Assembly (NCBI RefSeq): GCF_052065755.1
Contig: NZ_JBQHTK010000009.1
Coordinates: 1 to 64,000 of the forward strand
From: Allocoprococcus sp004560705
Lineage (GTDB): Bacteria > Bacillota > Clostridia > Lachnospirales > Lachnospiraceae
DNA length: 64,000 nt
Reading direction: 5' to 3'
This document shows positions 9,723-17,797 of this stretch, one piece after another. The position numbers and the translations under genes were made by a program. Numbering within the stretch: the first letter of the stretch is position 1; each line of letters begins with the position of its first letter. Below the pieces are notes generated by a model, which saw only the letters and a program-made list of their open reading frames with translations, did not search any database and was not told the origin of the DNA.

Positions 9723-9739
9723 AGCCTGTCCTCCTCGCC

Positions 9740-10636
9740 TTATTTTGAACTACCACCTAGATACTTCAAGATTTCCGCCGTGGACGGTAATATCAAAGTA
9801 GTATTTCCATCTATCGTTTTTTCGTAAGTCTCCAAGGTACGGATAAATTCATAAAAATCAGGATCTTTCTGGAATGCCTCTCCATAAATTCTAATAGCTT
9901 CCGCATCACCCTCTCCCTTGATTTGTTGCTCTTTTTTATAAGCTTCAGCTAAAATAAGCTGTTGCTCTTTTTCTGCATCAGAACGTATATTTGACGCTTG
10001 TTCACTTCCTTCTGCACGATATTTTTGTGCCATCTGTTCCCGCTCTGCACTCATTCTGTCGTAGACACTTTGCTTATTTGCTTCTGGAAAATTCAATACA
10101 CGAATCTGTGCGTCCACAACTTCTATTCCATAATCTGCCGCCTGATCTTTCGCATATACCACTACTTCTTCTGTCATTTTATCTAGTTCCAATTTCTGTT
10201 CATCTGTATTAACAAGCTGTTCCAGATTATATTTTCCCATTTGCACTCCTAGACTTGAAGAAAATACATCCATAAGCCGTGATTCTGCACCCACTTGATT
10301 TTTCACCGTTTTCAAGAATGCTATCGGGTCTACTATCTTCCATGTTCCATAATAATCCAATGCCACACTTTTCTTATCCAGTGTTAGTAGTTCTATAGAA
10401 GAAGTCTGATATACCTGTACCCTCTTATCAAGATACTGAACTGACTGGATAGGATCCGGAAGTTTCACTTTCAAGCCTGGATTTTCATCCACTCTTACCG
10501 GATTTCCAAACTGTGTCACTACCGCATATTGAGTAACATCCACCTTGTAAACTACAAGAGCCGCTACAAAAATTACTATTGTCAACAGACCTCCAACTAT
10601 CATATGTTTAGATATTCTTTTCTTTATTTTTATCAT
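9740..10636 (-). CDS. hflC: HflC-like SPFH protein, FtsH protease modulator
   Basis: 298 residues with a TM segment near the N-terminus, the SPFH opening TQYAVVTQFGNPVR, and the HflC hallmark around YGIEVVDAQIRVLNFPEANKQSVY and MSAEREQMAQKYRAEG. The start at 10636 has GGAGG seven bases upstream; the longer in-frame ORF would overlap the upstream gene by 70 bp. It lies between two HflK-type genes, so the cage could contain two alternative HflK partners. Confidence 0.9.
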   Translation of the reverse strand: MIKIKKRISKHMIVGGLLTIVIFVAALVVYKVDVTQYAVVTQFGNPVRVDENPGLKVKLPDPIQSVQYLDKRVQVYQTSSIELLTLDKKSVALDYYGTWKIVDPIAFLKTVKNQVGAESRLMDVFSSSLGVQMGKYNLEQLVNTDEQKLELDKMTEEVVVYAKDQAADYGIEVVDAQIRVLNFPEANKQSVYDRMSAEREQMAQKYRAEGSEQASNIRSDAEKEQQLILAEAYKKEQQIKGEGDAEAIRIYGEAFQKDPDFYEFIRTLETYEKTIDGNTTLILPSTAEILKYLGGSSK

Positions 10637-10664
10637 CTCGATTACCTCCACCGTTTTTTCACAT

Positions 10665-12206
10665 CTATTCCTCCGATTGTGTTGATGCATTCTTCTGGTT
10701 TGCAATCCATAGTTCTGCGTTATCAACATTAACACCTACTCCTAATAGCACCTTTTGTACATTTGGCAAGACCTTATCCATCGCTTCCATATACATCCGG
10801 AACTCAGTAACCCCCTTTGACTTCGCATATTCCTGCTGTCTTGCAGTGAACAGGGACGCATCTCCTTCCGCTGTACTGATTTTATTCTGTTTATAACTCT
10901 CTGCATCAGCTACCAGTTTATAAGCGTCTGCATTGGCCTGTGGAATAATCGTGTTTTTATAAGCCAATGCATCATTGATGTATATACTCTTATCTTGCCG
11001 TGCTGTTGCTAAATCCTGAAAACTTGCCATTACACTTTCCGGCGGATCTGCCTGTACAAGCTGTACATTGACAATTTCTATACCTGTACCATTCTTTTCC
11101 ATCACAGCTTCCAAAAGCCCTTTTGCACTTTTTTCAATATCTGTTTTTCCTTCTGTAAGAATATAATCAATTGTACTCTTTCCTACTATTTTACGTATGC
11201 TTGTGGTTGCTCCTGACTGAATCAGCAACTCGGCATCAGATACATTCAACACATAATCCGATGTGTCATTAATCCGATAATTTACCACTAGGTTGACATT
11301 AACCAAGTTTGTATCTCCAGTCAGAAGTTCCTGTACCCCTACCTCAATCTTCTGAACATTATCTGACTTTATAATACTAACCTCTTCAAACGGAGCTGGC
11401 AGTCGATAATGAATCCCAGGCGTTACTTTTTCGTTCACAACAGCTCCAAACCTGCGAACAACTCCGGTTTCATCTAAACCCACAAAATAGATTCCGGACA
11501 AAAGATAGGCAGCGGTCAGCACACCAGCTATACCGGCAATCATCTTCTTATTTCCATGAAAACCATGCACATGTCCCATATGTACATCCGTCCTCTGTTC
11601 CATTTCTGGATGTAGCAGCATAGACAAATTAGATGTAAATATTTCATAGCCTGATATCATCAGTAATACCATTGCAACAACCGCAGAGATCTTATCCAGA
11701 TCCGGCATTCCAAACAAGGAACCTACGATTCCCACTAACACAGCTATAGAGCAGTACATATCCATTTTTGAATGGTAACCATCCGCTATAAGGCTTGACG
11801 ACCCTGTTTGCTCTCCTACATAAATTTTGTACCTTGCCATGAAATAATTAATTGCTACTCCGACAAAAGCTGCAGCCGCTACAAATGGCACATATTTAAG
11901 CTCTGTCTGTTCCCCGCTTAATGCATCAGACAAGATTTCTATTCCCATAATAAATATAAATACTGATACAAAAATTGCGAGTAAATGTTCCAACTTTTTA
12001 GATGCCAACCGTAGTTTTTCTGTGCCATGTCTCGCTGCCATCAGTCCGGCAAATACTACACTTGTCACGAAAACATCCGTAAATGAATGCCATGCGTTTG
12101 CCTCCAGTCCTATGCTCCCCGATATTTTTGCTAGGAAAAACCGCAGTACAATCAAAATGATATTTGCAATAAGCGTTATGAATATCGTTTTTTCCTTTCT
12201 GCCCAT
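10665..12206 (-). CDS. CDF cation-efflux domain fused to an HflK-type SPFH domain
   Basis: 513 residues in two parts. Residues 1-200 are the membrane part of a cation diffusion facilitator, with both metal-site motifs intact: NAWHSFTD in TM2 (His40, Asp44) and DGYHSKMD in TM5 (Asp142, His145, Asp149). The CDF cytoplasmic domain is missing. In its place is a His-rich linker (HMGHVHGFHG, about 209-218), another TM segment (about 222-243), and a full HflK/SPFH domain starting DETGVVRRFGAV with an Ala-rich coiled coil. The reading frame is continuous. It is cotranscribed with the PpiC foldase (upstream) and HflC and HflK (downstream). I infer zinc-linked control of membrane proteolysis, but transport activity is untested. 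Confidence 0.9.
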   Translation of the reverse strand: MGRKEKTIFITLIANIILIVLRFFLAKISGSIGLEANAWHSFTDVFVTSVVFAGLMAARHGTEKLRLASKKLEHLLAIFVSVFIFIMGIEILSDALSGEQTELKYVPFVAAAAFVGVAINYFMARYKIYVGEQTGSSSLIADGYHSKMDMYCSIAVLVGIVGSLFGMPDLDKISAVVAMVLLMISGYEIFTSNLSMLLHPEMEQRTDVHMGHVHGFHGNKKMIAGIAGVLTAAYLLSGIYFVGLDETGVVRRFGAVVNEKVTPGIHYRLPAPFEEVSIIKSDNVQKIEVGVQELLTGDTNLVNVNLVVNYRINDTSDYVLNVSDAELLIQSGATTSIRKIVGKSTIDYILTEGKTDIEKSAKGLLEAVMEKNGTGIEIVNVQLVQADPPESVMASFQDLATARQDKSIYINDALAYKNTIIPQANADAYKLVADAESYKQNKISTAEGDASLFTARQQEYAKSKGVTEFRMYMEAMDKVLPNVQKVLLGVGVNVDNAELWIANQKNASTQSEE

Positions 12207-12228
12207 TTTTCTCTCCTTTCAAATGTGT

Positions 12229-14454
12229 CTATGTGTTATTTTTTTCTTCTTTTAGAAGTTTCTTTAATGTTCTGTTATATATTTTAAACTCCGCCTCTTC
12301 CAGCATTTTCTCTTCCATGTCCTGTATCTGCCGATCATGTTCCTGCTCTTGTAAATGACTCTTTATTCCTTCCGACAATTCCTCCAAAGATGCAAGGTTC
12401 TCCTCCATGCGATTTCTTACATAAAAAATGTAATATCCTTTATTGTAATCCAGCACTTCGCTAAATTCCCCCTTTTTCAGAGAAAAAACAACATCTGATA
12501 TTTCCTGCACCATATGACCTTTATCGAAGGTACCAGAAAGCTCCCCACCGGAAGATGCAGAAGAATCCTCCGAATACTTTTTTGCCACCTCCGCAAAATC
12601 CTCTCCATCACGTACGGAAGCAAGCGCTTCATTTGCCTTTGTCAAAGCCTGCTCTTTTTTCTCCCCATTTGTTCCCTGATCAATCCAGATCATGCTCAAT
12701 TCCACAGTAGCAGGCGTTGTTAAGAGTTCTTTATTTTCCTCATAATATTTTGCAATTTCTTCTTCCGTAGGCTCTTTCAAGTTTGCATCCACTTCCTCCT
12801 GATGCATGACTTGGTAAAGATACTGTATTTTCAGTTCTTCAAAATCATGTGTTTTACTGCCGTCCGAAGAAGCACCGTCCTCACTTTTTTCAAGTAAGAG
12901 TTCTTTTGCAATGATTTGCTCTACAAGTTTTTTTCTTGATTCATAAGTCAAAAGTTTCTGTCTATAAACTTCCGAGAGTTCTTTGAATTCCGTATAGAAT
13001 TCACCTAAAGTGTATCGTCTGCTATGAACAGAAAAGAGCATATCATTTTTTCTTTCTGTATATTCTTTATCCATTTTTTCCAGCATAAGGGTTCCTTTGA
13101 TTTTATCCGAAACCTCTGAAATAGGTTTGGTCCCGGTTGCCTGCTTTTTATCCAGCTTCAGAATACTTACCGTTCCATCTGTATTCACAATAGGATCGCT
13201 GACTTCCCCTTCCTTCATTTCCCAGATAACAGCTTTTGTACTACCGTCATCTGTCCCTTTTGTCAGAGTTCCCTTTGTCACTTTCCCTGATTGTGAAAAA
13301 GCTGTCGCCACATCTTGAAAACTTTCACCTCCTTTAATCCTACGTATCGCTTTATTCGCTATGTCAGCTTTTTCCTTAGCTATTTTAAACTCACTGTATT
13401 CAGCCTTTTCTTCCGTCCGATATTGTTCCAGGTTAACATTATAATAGTTTTTTATCTCTTCATCCGTCGGAGAGTCTATTTGTAGCACTTCAAAGTTGAC
13501 TTGCAGACCTGCTGTTTTTTTCAACTCTTCAATATAATCACTTATAAAACTCTCATCTTTTTGATTCGACAATGTCTGGCGAATTTCATCCTCCACCTCT
13601 TCAAATGTCTTGCCATCAAAATCCTTCTGGTTTTTATTGTAATATTCTTGCACTTCTAGCTTTGGAATAGATTCCGGAACAATATTATCTTCATGCAAAT
13701 CTGCCATATATTGCTCTACCGTAGCGTCATTCAGCAAATCCTCCATCCCATGCTGCACTTCTTCACGGTTTGTAATTCCTTTTTTCTCCGCCCAGTCATT
13801 GACAATCTTCTCTACTGCCAGCTTGGTAACCATTTGCTGATAACCGTTAAGTGAATCAATAGGATGAACTTCGCATTCCTCTGTGGAATCGCATTTTGAA
13901 TGATCATATCCATGAGTTGGGCAAAAAATATGTTCCTGTTCTTTTGCTGATTCAACTTCAATAAATTGATTCAACTGATCAATAGTTATATTGTTACCGT
14001 TATATGAACCCACCACGTCAGGTTTTGGAGGTCGAGACTCAACTAAATCCGGAAGGAACTTCCACACAAGTCCACCAACGACCCAAAATATAGTCACTGC
14101 TATTCCTATAATCTTCCACCTTGTATTGCGTTTGGTTGGCGTTTTATTTAATTCAAAATCATCTAATGAATCAGATAGTACCTGCTCTATCTCTTCAAGA
14201 TTAATATTTTCTATCTGAAGCGGCGTATCCTCCTGATTTCTCTGAAAGTTTTTTTCTTCATTTCTATTTGTAATATCGTCATATATTTTCTCTGCCTGTT
14301 CTTTCCCTTGTTCTTTAGATTTTTTCTTGATTCCAAGAACATGTAATAAATCAGAAACTACCGATTCCTCATTATTTTCATCCAAATTACTTTTTTTTAT
14401 CTCTTGATTATTGCTGTTCTCCTGAATGTCTGGATTTCTCTCCTTATCCTCCAT
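12229..14454 (-). CDS. Membrane-anchored PpiC/SurA-type peptidyl-prolyl isomerase
   Basis: 741 residues from the ATG at 14454, which has ACAGGAGGG in front. A charged cytoplasmic N-terminus (about 110 residues) precedes one TM segment (113-134), then SurA-N-like helices, a parvulin-like region (about 345-440), more helices, and a second, clearer rotamase domain (about 580-690, with FAEVAKKYSEDSSASSGGEL). After the TM segment comes a compact Cys/His cluster (Cys178, His181, His185, Cys188, Cys194, His197), which looks like a metal site and is unusual for a foldase. It is first in the operon with CDF-HflK, HflC and HflK, behind the regulator boxes at 14507-14552. Confidence 0.88.
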   Translation of the reverse strand: MEDKERNPDIQENSNNQEIKKSNLDENNEESVVSDLLHVLGIKKKSKEQGKEQAEKIYDDITNRNEEKNFQRNQEDTPLQIENINLEEIEQVLSDSLDDFELNKTPTKRNTRWKIIGIAVTIFWVVGGLVWKFLPDLVESRPPKPDVVGSYNGNNITIDQLNQFIEVESAKEQEHIFCPTHGYDHSKCDSTEECEVHPIDSLNGYQQMVTKLAVEKIVNDWAEKKGITNREEVQHGMEDLLNDATVEQYMADLHEDNIVPESIPKLEVQEYYNKNQKDFDGKTFEEVEDEIRQTLSNQKDESFISDYIEELKKTAGLQVNFEVLQIDSPTDEEIKNYYNVNLEQYRTEEKAEYSEFKIAKEKADIANKAIRRIKGGESFQDVATAFSQSGKVTKGTLTKGTDDGSTKAVIWEMKEGEVSDPIVNTDGTVSILKLDKKQATGTKPISEVSDKIKGTLMLEKMDKEYTERKNDMLFSVHSRRYTLGEFYTEFKELSEVYRQKLLTYESRKKLVEQIIAKELLLEKSEDGASSDGSKTHDFEELKIQYLYQVMHQEEVDANLKEPTEEEIAKYYEENKELLTTPATVELSMIWIDQGTNGEKKEQALTKANEALASVRDGEDFAEVAKKYSEDSSASSGGELSGTFDKGHMVQEISDVVFSLKKGEFSEVLDYNKGYYIFYVRNRMEENLASLEELSEGIKSHLQEQEHDRQIQDMEEKMLEEAEFKIYNRTLKKLLKEEKNNT

Positions 14455-14492
14455 TTCAATCCCTCCTGTAAGCATTCGTGAAGTGTAAAAAT

Positions 14493-14552
14493 AGTATAAA
14501 TAATGAATGTGGGAATATTATGGGGAAATTATGAGGATAATATGGTAATTAC
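14493..14552 (-). promoter_or_regulatory. Foldase/HflK-C operon promoter with regulator direct repeats
   Basis: On the minus strand the -10 is TATACT (14493-14498). Upstream there is no -35 but a series of repeats, on the plus strand ATGTGGGAAT (14507), ATGGGGAAATT (14520), ATGAGGATAAT (14531) and a weaker ATGGTAATTAC (14542). CCCACAT lies 8 bp from the -10, as at 3972-4007. Confidence 0.64.
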
Positions 14553-14586
14553 GAAAAAGACTCTTAAAATGATCTATCCAAACTAA

Positions 14587-14618
14587 ATAAAATCCCAGAA
14601 TATCCTCTGGGATTTTAT
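14587..14618. terminator. Bidirectional terminator
   Basis: ATAAAATCCCAGA and TCTGGGATTTTAT form a perfect 13-bp stem with a 6-nt loop, giving T-runs in both directions. It ends the ketopantoate reductase-like gene and insulates the foldase operon promoter. Confidence 0.8.
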
Positions 14619-14683
14619 TATGGATTTCCATCCTCGAAATATTTCCATGACTAAAACATATGGATTCTATCGCAATATTTAAT

Positions 14684-15565
14684 TTATGCTAAACTGCTTT
14701 TAATATATCTATAAAACTGTTCATGTAGCTGCCTCATCTCATCTGGCGCTTTCATTGAATGTTGATACATGAACATATTTCCAAATTTGCTTCTGAACAC
14801 GAAACTCAATCCCATGCTCAATATAGAAACCGGTGCAAGACGAAAGAAATTCATTTTGGGCGGAGATAATTCTATTCCCAATTTATGAAGTGCTGAAAAA
14901 TTACGCTGCATTTGTTTTGCAGTATAGAGCATCACTTTTCCGTCATACCCCGCCTTTTCTGGGTTGTCTGCCATATAATAAGCATCCGCAATAGGTACAA
15001 CCATTGCCAAGTGACTCAATTGCCAGGCATGCATATCCTGAACAATCTGATACGGTATATTAGCTTGCTTAAAGAGAGATGCCAATTTCAACAATCTTTC
15101 CGTTTTTTCTCCCGAAATCTCAGCAAAAGTTGTTTTCTGAATAAGCCTCGGAGTAAGAGCTGCGTGAAGCACATTTTCATCAAAACTTCCGCCCGCCCCC
15201 GGAAACGCAGGAACAATTCTGCCTTTTCCACAAATTTCTTCCCAATTACTATATGGTTCCAGTGTGTTGACCATTGTAACAATATTAGGGCTACAATTAT
15301 TCTTTAGCTCCCTTAATGCAATATAGACTTGATTTTCTCTGACAGGCAAAAAAATAAAGTCATATAAATCGTCATCTTCCAATTTATCAATGATCGTTAA
15401 TTCCGCTTTCAGAATGCTATTATCCTTAGAGTACAGCAATCCATTTTTCTTTAGAATTTCCAGCCGCTGTCCTCTTGCGTATATGCAAACATGGTGTCCG
15501 GCATCACTGAACAATGCCGCATATAAACACCCGATAACGCCAGCTCCATAAACAAGTAATTTCAT
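14684..15565 (-). CDS. Ketopantoate reductase-like (ApbA/PanE family) oxidoreductase
   Basis: 293 residues with an N-terminal Rossmann fold (LLVYGAGVIGCLYAALF, GxGxxG) and an NADP-favouring Arg (YARGQR). The C-terminal helical domain is as in 2-dehydropantoate 2-reductases. The family has many members of unknown substrate in Clostridia, and no pantothenate gene is nearby, so the role in CoA synthesis is uncertain. It is monocistronic, ending at the terminator at 14587. Confidence 0.82.
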   Translation of the reverse strand: MKLLVYGAGVIGCLYAALFSDAGHHVCIYARGQRLEILKKNGLLYSKDNSILKAELTIIDKLEDDDLYDFIFLPVRENQVYIALRELKNNCSPNIVTMVNTLEPYSNWEEICGKGRIVPAFPGAGGSFDENVLHAALTPRLIQKTTFAEISGEKTERLLKLASLFKQANIPYQIVQDMHAWQLSHLAMVVPIADAYYMADNPEKAGYDGKVMLYTAKQMQRNFSALHKLGIELSPPKMNFFRLAPVSILSMGLSFVFRSKFGNMFMYQHSMKAPDEMRQLHEQFYRYIKSSLA

Positions 15566-15643
15566 CGCACAAAAACCTCTCTAATTTTTGACCAGTTTAC
15601 TTAATTCTGATTATGCTACTTAGCGTAGCAAGCAATATATCTA

Positions 15644-15990
15644 TTATTTTGCGAGTGAACGACCAATGATATATACTCCAACAGACATCTCTCCAACAGA
15701 TATCCCTGCCATTAATCTGGACAGAAAATCTGTTCCGCCAAACAACCTGGAAAAAGCGAACAATGCGATTCCCATTACTATCAACAGTATACCAAATATG
15801 TACATTTCCTGTTTTCTAGCTACTGTATCCACCCAATCATGTCTAATATTTGTTCTTCGCTAAACTCTCGAATACTACTATCCGCTTTACCATTCATTAA
15901 CTCGGATATGGTAATGCCAAGCTCCTGGCATAACATTTTTCTTTTGCCCACGAGAGGTAAGTCGGAACAATCGTATTGAGCGATTGTTTT
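15644..15990 (-). pseudogene. Decayed XRE regulator with membrane tail
   Basis: Reading from about 15960 on the minus strand, one frame gives CQELGITISELMNGKADSS and then a stop. This is the end of an XRE-type HTH domain as found in clostridial HTH-membrane regulators. A shifted frame continues as a hydrophobic tail (RKQEMYIFGILLIVMGIALF to IIGRSLAK, ending 15644) that fits the membrane part of the same kind of protein. The first half of the HTH is missing. The 62-residue open frame has only a GTG inside the fusion, so I treat the whole as one pseudogene. Confidence 0.6.
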
Positions 15991-16004
15991 ACATAGGTAA
16001 TATC

Positions 16005-16330
16005 CTATGTAGAAATTTCACCGATTTTTTGAAACGCACTTCCGACGACCTCCGTATCGCCTATGGCAATCATTGCCCATGCATTGTCACCGAGAGCGAA
16101 GTATTTACCAACAGATAATGCACCCACAGCAGGAAAATCGCCGATTGCAATTGCACCGAGGGAAATGATGCCAAAGCTAATTGCCCAGGTTGCAAATACT
16201 TCGATGAAAAAACAGCCTGTTAACAAAATACCAAGGGCAAACATAGCGATAGAAAGCAAACATCACACCGAAAGGCAAAATTTCATATTGTGAAAATCTA
16301 CCTTGAGAACTCTTTATTACAATAAGTACT
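16005..16330 (-). pseudogene. Frameshifted small membrane protein
   Basis: The C-terminal 84 residues are open (16005-16259) and show a Gly/Ala-rich hydrophobic pattern (ISLGAIAIGDFPAVGALSVG). The apparent N-terminal part (KKVLIVIKSSQGRFSQYEIL) lies in another frame and overlaps the end of the upstream gene. A single frameshift would join them. Family not recognised. Confidence 0.45.
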
Positions 16331-16333
16331 TTT

Positions 16334-16957
16334 TTAGGATTTTCTTGTCCAATGGCAGTCGCAGCATGGTTCTCCACCAGCTAGTGTGAATTTACGAATA
16401 AATGTACTACCACTTAATTCTGCCATATCATAATCATAAGTACACATTGCCGGGCAAATCTCTGGTATATCCAACAGCTTCAACAAGTACAATATACCAC
16501 AGTGGGTAAAAATAGCTGAGTAACAGTTAATGTTCCTCCCCGTTTCGTAACGAAAACACCATGTATAAGGATTTCTTTCTGACCGCCTCACACTTTCCTC
16601 ACCTTGTCGTTTCAACTTTGCCTGCGCTTTTGGCGTGTACTTGCTACCCAATTTAAGGAAACACTTCATAATCATATTGTTGGTCATGGCATGATGATAA
16701 AAGTCGGTAACTTGTTCAAGGTTTGGTTTCTCTTCCAATTCCAGATATACCGATGCCAGCATTGCTGCACTCAAAATATTCGTAAGAAAAGGATCTCCTT
16801 TTTCAAATTCTGGTATATCTACTAAAATATTCTGATAGCATTTCCTGGCCTTTGCCATTACTTTTCGTGGATTCTCTTTGCTCATACGATACATTTCTCG
16901 CATAAAAGAACCCTGAAAGCACCGCCACATAGCTTGTGGCATTAGCCCATTCTTCAT
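16334..16957 (-). CDS. L-2-amino-thiazoline-4-carboxylate hydrolase-like protein
   Basis: 207 residues. The C-terminal signature GGEPCCDCHW and the helical body resemble the ATC-hydrolase family of anaerobes, which includes an enzyme that opens a thiazoline ring on the way to cysteine; most members have unknown substrates. The start at 16957 is preceded by GGGAGGGG. Its promoter (TTGACT-17-TATAGT, 17143-17171) is divergent from the arsR gene at 17315, and 12-bp repeats lie between, so the two genes may share control. Confidence 0.68.
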   Translation of the reverse strand: MKNGLMPQAMWRCFQGSFMREMYRMSKENPRKVMAKARKCYQNILVDIPEFEKGDPFLTNILSAAMLASVYLELEEKPNLEQVTDFYHHAMTNNMIMKCFLKLGSKYTPKAQAKLKRQGEESVRRSERNPYTWCFRYETGRNINCYSAIFTHCGILYLLKLLDIPEICPAMCTYDYDMAELSGSTFIRKFTLAGGEPCCDCHWTRKS

Positions 16958-17142
16958 TTTCTTATTCCCCTCCCTTTTCTTCAAAAACTAAAATGTAACA
17001 TATTCCCAGTACACTAATTCAATGATTGCTTTTTTGTTGTATTTTTCTGACAAATGCATCCTTTGTTCATCGTGACATTCTAAACGAGTTCTTTTTGGAG
17101 TTCGCATGAACAATTAAACAACCTTTTAACTAACGTTACTTC

Positions 17143-17171
17143 ACTATATAATTCTGGCAAATACAAGTCAA
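17143..17171 (-). promoter_or_regulatory. Sigma-A promoter of the ATC-hydrolase-like gene
   Basis: Minus strand -35 TTGACT (17166-17171), 17-bp spacer, -10 TATAGT (17143-17148). The leader to the start at 16957 is about 180 nt and shows no known riboswitch to my eye. Confidence 0.6.
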
Positions 17172-17190
17172 TAGTGTAACATAATAAACC

Positions 17191-17223
17191 TTCCATTTGG
17201 GCGAATATAATTTCCATTTGGGC
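17191..17223. repeat. Two 12-bp direct repeats between divergent genes
   Basis: TTCCATTTGGGC occurs at 17191-17202 and 17212-17223, 21 bp apart (two helical turns), upstream of both divergent promoters. It looks like a regulator-binding pair; the regulator is unknown. Confidence 0.55.
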
Positions 17224-17238
17224 TATTCTATTCAAAAT

Positions 17239-17275
17239 TTAAGCACTTGTTTAATTGATTTGAATATGGTAGAAT
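17239..17275 (+). promoter_or_regulatory. arsR promoter and ArsR-type operator
   Basis: The -35 TTGTTT (17247-17252), 17-bp spacer and -10 TAGAAT (17270-17275) drive the gene at 17315. The palindrome TTAAGCACTTGTTTAA (17239-17254) covers the -35. It is identical to the operator at 6671-6686, so the product probably represses itself and the metal export operon. Confidence 0.74.
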
Positions 17276-17314
17276 CTACTTGCACACAGATAAGAAACGA
17301 AAGGAGTCATTGTA

Positions 17315-17707
17315 ATGTCTGCAGATATTTTGCCTCACCATCATCATAATAATCAAGAAGTAACTCAGTTGAAAACAACATTAGATAAAACAGATACTTT
17401 TCAAACTGTTGCAGATATGTTTAAGCTACTTGGGGATAGCAGCAGAATTCGTATTTACTGGTTGTTATGTCACTGCGAAGAATGTGTTATCAATATCTCT
17501 GCACTGGTTGATATGACAAGTCCAGCAGTATCGCATCACCTGCGCCAGCTAAAAGACAAAGGATTGATTGTCAGCAGGCGAGATGGAAAAGAAGTATATT
17601 ATAAAGCTGCGGATACAGAGCAAAGCCATCTTCTACATCTGACGATAGAGAAAATAATGGAAATCACTTGCCCGGAATCTGCACATTTTTTGAAAGGAAC
17701 AAAGTAG
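17315..17707 (+). CDS. ArsR/SmtB-family repressor with His-rich N-terminus
   Basis: 130 residues. The N-terminus carries a metal-binding-looking HHHHNN stretch (residues 8-13). The winged helix follows (TSPAVSHHLRQLKDKGLIV, wing RRDGKEVYYKA), with a Cys-rich alpha-3 region (CHCEECVINIS) and an alpha-5 helix with Asp/His (DTEQSHLLHLTIEK) as in SmtB/ZiaR zinc sensors. AAAGGAG precedes the ATG. It is a single gene. The shared operator links it to the exporter 11 kb away. Confidence 0.88.
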   Translation: MSADILPHHHHNNQEVTQLKTTLDKTDTFQTVADMFKLLGDSSRIRIYWLLCHCEECVINISALVDMTSPAVSHHLRQLKDKGLIVSRRDGKEVYYKAADTEQSHLLHLTIEKIMEITCPESAHFLKGTK

Positions 17708-17797
17708 AATACCAGAAGATTGCTCCTCTGGTATCTTATTTATTTAATCAACGATTATTCTTTCTATCAACAAAACTATAATTAAGCTCTTTACCTA

